Origin: Plantago elongata
Taxonomy: Eukaryota; Streptophyta; Magnoliopsida; Lamiales; Plantaginaceae
Assembly (NCBI GenBank): GCA_036897095.1
Contig: JAYMSP010000454.1
Span: forward strand, 1 to 50,819
Direction: 5' to 3'
DNA: 50,819 bases
Shown here piece after piece: positions 46,881-50,819 of this stretch. A program made the position numbers and the translations under genes. The number at the start of each line of letters is the position of its first letter. Positions within the stretch are counted from its first letter, which is position 1. The notes below the pieces were generated by a model. It searched no databases, was not told the origin of the DNA, and saw only the letters and a list, made by a program, of their open reading frames with translations.

Positions 46881-48849
46881 AAACTTAAGTAGGAGTGAAT
46901 TCTAAAACTATTGACTTTGCTTGAGTCTTTTTTATTTTTTCTTGCATACATAGTAGTTATTTTTCTTATTTAAGTTAGAGAATTACTTATAGAAAATTAT
47001 AGAGCTATATACTTTTGGAAAACTGAGTAGTTGTTTTGAATATGGTATCTTTTTAAAATATGGAGAAATAGAAAAGATATACATATAGTTATCGCCTACC
47101 TACCAAGTAGACTACCGGGGAAATCCTATACTATAACCAGAAGAAGTCTAAAGAAAGCTTAGCTTAGAGACATTGATATTGCGCATAAATCCTGTTTCTT
47201 TCTGGTATGGAAATCTTGCTTAGTCTTATCTTAGATTAAGTTGTGCTCAAAAGCCTAAATATTAAATAGAAAGTATCTGCAGTAGAAAAGAAAATAGAAG
47301 TTTTTTTAGAAATTCTAAAGGGCTATGAGGTATTGCGTAGTAAAAATTTCGTTAAGGTAGATTTTATTTAAAACAGAAAATGAAATTTCTTCTTGCTCAA
47401 TTTTTTGTACCTTTTGTTGAGTACTACTTGTCCTTAAAAACTTTTTTTGATACTAAATAAACATACCTCTTCCTTTGTAGAAAAACCAATTGAAAAAGAG
47501 AAGCGGCTACGAGGGAATTTTAATATATCAGTAAAAACCTTCCTTTGACGAGTGTAATAAAGTATGCTTTAGTTCACACACATATCTAAGCCAGAAGAGC
47601 GTGTGATAGAACCTAGTCGTGGTGACCGTCCAGTAAAATAAGAATAAGTAAGATCTCCATGTCTGTAAATTCTTGAATCGAATACATTCAATGAGTTGTT
47701 TGCCGTATTGCACCAAAGATATAGAATGTTTGAGTACAAATGTCTAGTGACTCTTCATGCAACAAGAATAGTATAGTTATAGTAGCCGGCATTCCACCAC
47801 TAATTAAGAGGATTCTAATTGATACTATAGAATAAAATAGACAGAATCTTTTCTTCTATTGTTTAGAAATTAATTACTTGGAATAAGCAAAACTCATAAG
47901 AAATTGTATTGGCATAAGGTTCTCGCGGATATCATCATATCTCTGGACCACGCAGTCACTAATTATTACATACACATAGAAACGTAAAAAAGGAACCCTC
48001 CTTTATTTTATAAAGTAGAAAGTACAACTTCCTTTTGTAAACGTATAACTCACACTTGATATCTTTGGGTTTTGGTCAGTCAAAAGTTAAGGCACTCCTT
48101 TTACAATCAAAAAAGAAAATATGTTCTTGGTGCAACGCGTAATTCTTCCCTATTCATTCTATATAATATTACCTAAATTATATACAACGGTTCTTACTTA
48201 TTACCAATAAGGAATATTCATATTCGTGCTAGGAGTGAAAAATACAAGAAAAATTTAGATATTTATTAGGTGGCTAATTTTAGTCAATAAATGGGGCTGA
48301 GTCGATCTTTTAGAAAGAAATAAAAAGAGTTAACCGCGGCAGGCAGTTATATGATATTTAAAAATCTATTTCGGAAGAGTAAAGAAGAAAGAACACCTCT
48401 GTTCTAAACAAATAACTACAAAAAATACAGTAAAGCTTATAAAAGAAATGTGGAGTAGAATGAATTTGATTAGTATTTCTTCTTTATATCAACAATCATA
48501 ATAAGGGCCTTTATATTCTATTTTTCTAAGCACTATATTCTATGGATTTTATGGCGCGTTTTGCTGGAGTTAGTAATCGATAGTACCAAATACTTGCTTT
48601 ACTCTAACTAAAAAGTGATTGATCTCCGAAAAAATGTATTTTTGTCTACACTTATGAAATTAGTTTTTTCTACGGATTCAGTAAATAAATGCGGATTTTC
48701 GCCTTTTTTGTCATAACTTTGTCATAACCATATAACTATCATCAACTCTTTCTTCCTTTACTACATATGGAATACTTGGCGTGCACATTCTATCTACAAC
48801 CATAAGAAGAATTTCTAGTAACAAAAGAGAAAAAATATGAAAGCCTATC

Positions 48850-50819
48850 GCTTAACCTTATTAGCATATTTTTCTCTTTTTGACCTTTTGGCTTGTTTAG
48901 TATACCTTTACATTTAGCTTATTAAAGCGATTTTATAAATAAGTTGCCTTCTCCTTACTTTATGTCTTTATAAGAGTGTTTTACTAATTTACTAATATAT
49001 TCTAGAGGAACTCCTTATGGATTATGGAAGTACTAATTTAAAGTATGTATAGCTATAAGTAACTCGCTACAAAACTAGATACTATTAAGAGGGAAATACA
49101 CATACCCCTTATTTAAAGGCAAAGTGCTTTTCTAAAATTTACTAGGCAGTTATCTTATACCCTTTAGACTAGCTAACTTTTATTAGTACTGGAGAAGGAA
49201 CTATCACATACTCTAGAATAAGGAATGATTCCTATTTTAAGTATACTTTGTAATACTGTACGTTAGGATACTACTCTCTTTTATAAATACTGCGCTTATA
49301 TGGTAAAGCTACTATAATTATAGAGCTAAATTACTTATTACTAGTGAGAGGGTTATTTCCTATCTATACTTAATAATTAATATCTATAATTGTATTTTTT
49401 AATCTATTAATAAACATTGAAGCTGTAGTTACTATAAGTAAACCCTCTTCACTCTATATTTTACCTAGGAATTTTATAACCTTAACATATTATACTAGGT
49501 AATCTTCCCTTCTTATTACTAAGTAACTAATTAAGTATTTAATAAAATAAGGTAATTACAGGAATTACTAAGATTTTAGAGGTATGTAAGTTGTTAACAA
49601 ATAATTAGTTCTTAAATAAACCTATAATACTATAATTTAATAATCATAAATATAAAGGTGTATACTTAAGCGTAAACTTTTATTAAGATAACTCACTCTA
49701 TAATAAAAAAGCGGACTTTAAATAAGGGTAAAGCCTAATATCTTCACTTAAGAAAGGTTTTTGCAGGGAGAACTGTTGTTGTGCATTTAGTATCTAACTA
49801 TGGAATAACTTTTTGTTAAGGGAGCCTAAAAATAGCAGGATTTAAGCTTACTATTTTTCAAGTATAACATCTTCTTCTCTAAAATATAAAGCATCTCCAA
49901 CAAAAAAGTCTCTTAACTTAATATTAACTAATAAGTTAAGTATAAGGCTAAGATAAATACTGGTCAATAAATAATAGCATAAAATAGCTCAAACATTTTT
50001 AAAAAGTAATAGACTTTTGCTTTCAAATTATAGAGCATCCCCTTAGGTATTTGACAAAACATCGTCTTAAAATATTAAGCTTCTTGTACATAACATAAAT
50101 CAATCTAGTAATTAATAATACAAGAGAGGGGTTAAGGCACTTGATCAATATACTTTTTAATTATACTCTTTTAAAGAAGTGAAGTACGATAGATCTTTTG
50201 TGATAAGTATACTTTTCTATGCATAAGAGTACGTAATAATAGAGGCGCTAGAGAAGCTTGTGTTTTACCTAATAGGTGCGTGTGACTTTCTTTATTAATA
50301 AATTATAATAGCTACAAGAGGCGCTTTCTTCAGAAAATAGCGCATATGTATAGGGCCTAATCAAGCCTATGCTTTCATACTACACTACAGAAACAATAAT
50401 AATTGGTAATAGCCAAATTTACGAATATAGCTTTCTAAGAATGAATTCGATCATAGAATAGATGTTAGCCTAAATAATATAATATTTTTGTAGTTTCTTA
50501 ATATTATATTTCAAGTAACTTCTTAAGTCTCCATTATTAAAAGTATAATAATATAGAGTAAAATCTCTTAATATAGTAGTGCTCAAGATTCATAATAATT
50601 ATTATTAAATATAGAAGTAGCATACCCTATAAAATAGTACTATCCTCAACCTCAAGGTATAGATATCTTTCTCTAGTCATTTCACAATCTCTTACATAAT
50701 ACAAGGGATCCTTGCCTTTATACTATAGGAGATGCTATATTTTTACTAGAGGGCACTCACTTAAGGAGACTTGTCTAGTTATGGTTATCTCTTGCAATAA
50801 AGTCTGTGTAAGGGGTTAA
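48850..50819. repeat. RIP-like mutated block running off the window
   Basis: The sample 49,441-49,620 gives (CA+TG)/(AC+GT) near 0.3, among the lowest in the window, with the same recurrent words as the other blocks. The switch from ordinary DNA occurs close to 48,850-48,950. No open frame of note and no recognisable end; the element, if one, continues past the window edge. Confidence 0.5.

Larger units (their letters stand above)
43700..48850. other. AT-rich DNA with ordinary CpA and short open frames
   Basis: The sample 47,041-47,220 gives a ratio near 0.9, so this 5 kb was largely spared RIP-like mutation. It holds several 60-75 codon frames (44,462-44,745, 45,052-45,255, 47,528-47,716 minus), none with a recognisable domain, a possible small-subunit rRNA patch at 46.76 kb, a hairpin at 43,815-43,837 (AAGAAAAG with CTTTTCTT, 7-nt loop) and a G-rich run at 45,811. 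If real host genes are present in this window, this is one of the two places to look, together with 11.4-12.4 kb. Confidence 0.45.

Noticed and set aside
47528-47716. 62-codon minus-strand frame, with an alternative open frame on the same strand
   Set aside because: No recognisable domain. A resemblance of ACTGGACGGTCACC to large-subunit domain V was tested and the flanks do not follow.
48335-48360. Minus-strand CTGCCTGCCGCGGTTAA resembling the small-subunit 530-loop word
   Set aside because: Lacks the invariant CAGCAG part and has no matching flanks; probably coincidence.
1-50819. CRISPR arrays, telomere repeats, nuclear rDNA, bacterial promoters or operons
   Set aside because: No regularly spaced direct repeats, no TTAGGG arrays, no nuclear-type rRNA and no coding operons were seen. 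TA runs are simple microsatellites.

Overview
This 50.8 kb window is AT-rich DNA with almost no genes. No open frame exceeds about 85 codons on either strand, and I recognise no intact protein-coding gene. Four blocks (about 6.4-8.6, 20.1-34.4, 40.8-43.7 and 48.85-50.8 kb) are strongly depleted in CpA and TpG relative to ApC and GpT: hand counts on single 180-base samples give (CA+TG)/(AC+GT) of roughly 0.3-0.6. They are rich in TpA and in TAA/TAG triplets. That is the footprint of repeat-induced point mutation (RIP), a genome defence known from filamentous ascomycete fungi. The best overall reading is a nuclear AT-isochore or centromere-like heterochromatin of an ascomycete, built from old, heavily mutated transposons. 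Organism and chromosome position are inferences.

Between the RIP-like blocks lies DNA that is just as AT-rich but less depleted (samples about 0.7-0.95) and equally gene-free. One island, 11.39-12.42 kb, is the opposite: GC is visibly higher and CpA/TpG are abundant (sample about 2.4), so it escaped or post-dates the mutation. It holds a short frame interrupted by a textbook fungal intron, a 25-codon reading that looks like a signal peptide on the other strand, a 20-bp tandem duplication, and a 19-bp word that recurs exactly, inverted, at 40.7 kb.

The most unexpected content is organellar/bacterial-type structural RNA sequence scattered through the desert. A piece resembling the 5' domain of large-subunit rRNA lies at 15.19-15.53 kb (+). 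A tRNA-Gln-like sequence with a full 7-bp acceptor stem and 5-bp T stem lies at 34,895-34,966 (+), followed with almost no gap by sequence collinear with the small-subunit rRNA 5' domain. Weaker small-subunit-like patches occur at about 16.2 kb (-) and 46.76 kb (+). The simplest account is several decayed mitochondrial-DNA insertions. The alternative, a fragmented organellar rRNA set on an AT-rich organelle chromosome, cannot be excluded from sequence alone but fits the RIP-like blocks poorly. The tRNA-like sequence reads UUA in the anticodon position.

Inside the RIP-like blocks a few frames stay open or nearly open for 60-85 codons (8.0, 26.3-26.8, 30.6-30.8, 38.0 and 40.1 kb). I take these as coding remains of transposable elements, but I could not assign a family to any of them. 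No CRISPR array, telomere repeat, nuclear rDNA or complete host gene was found.
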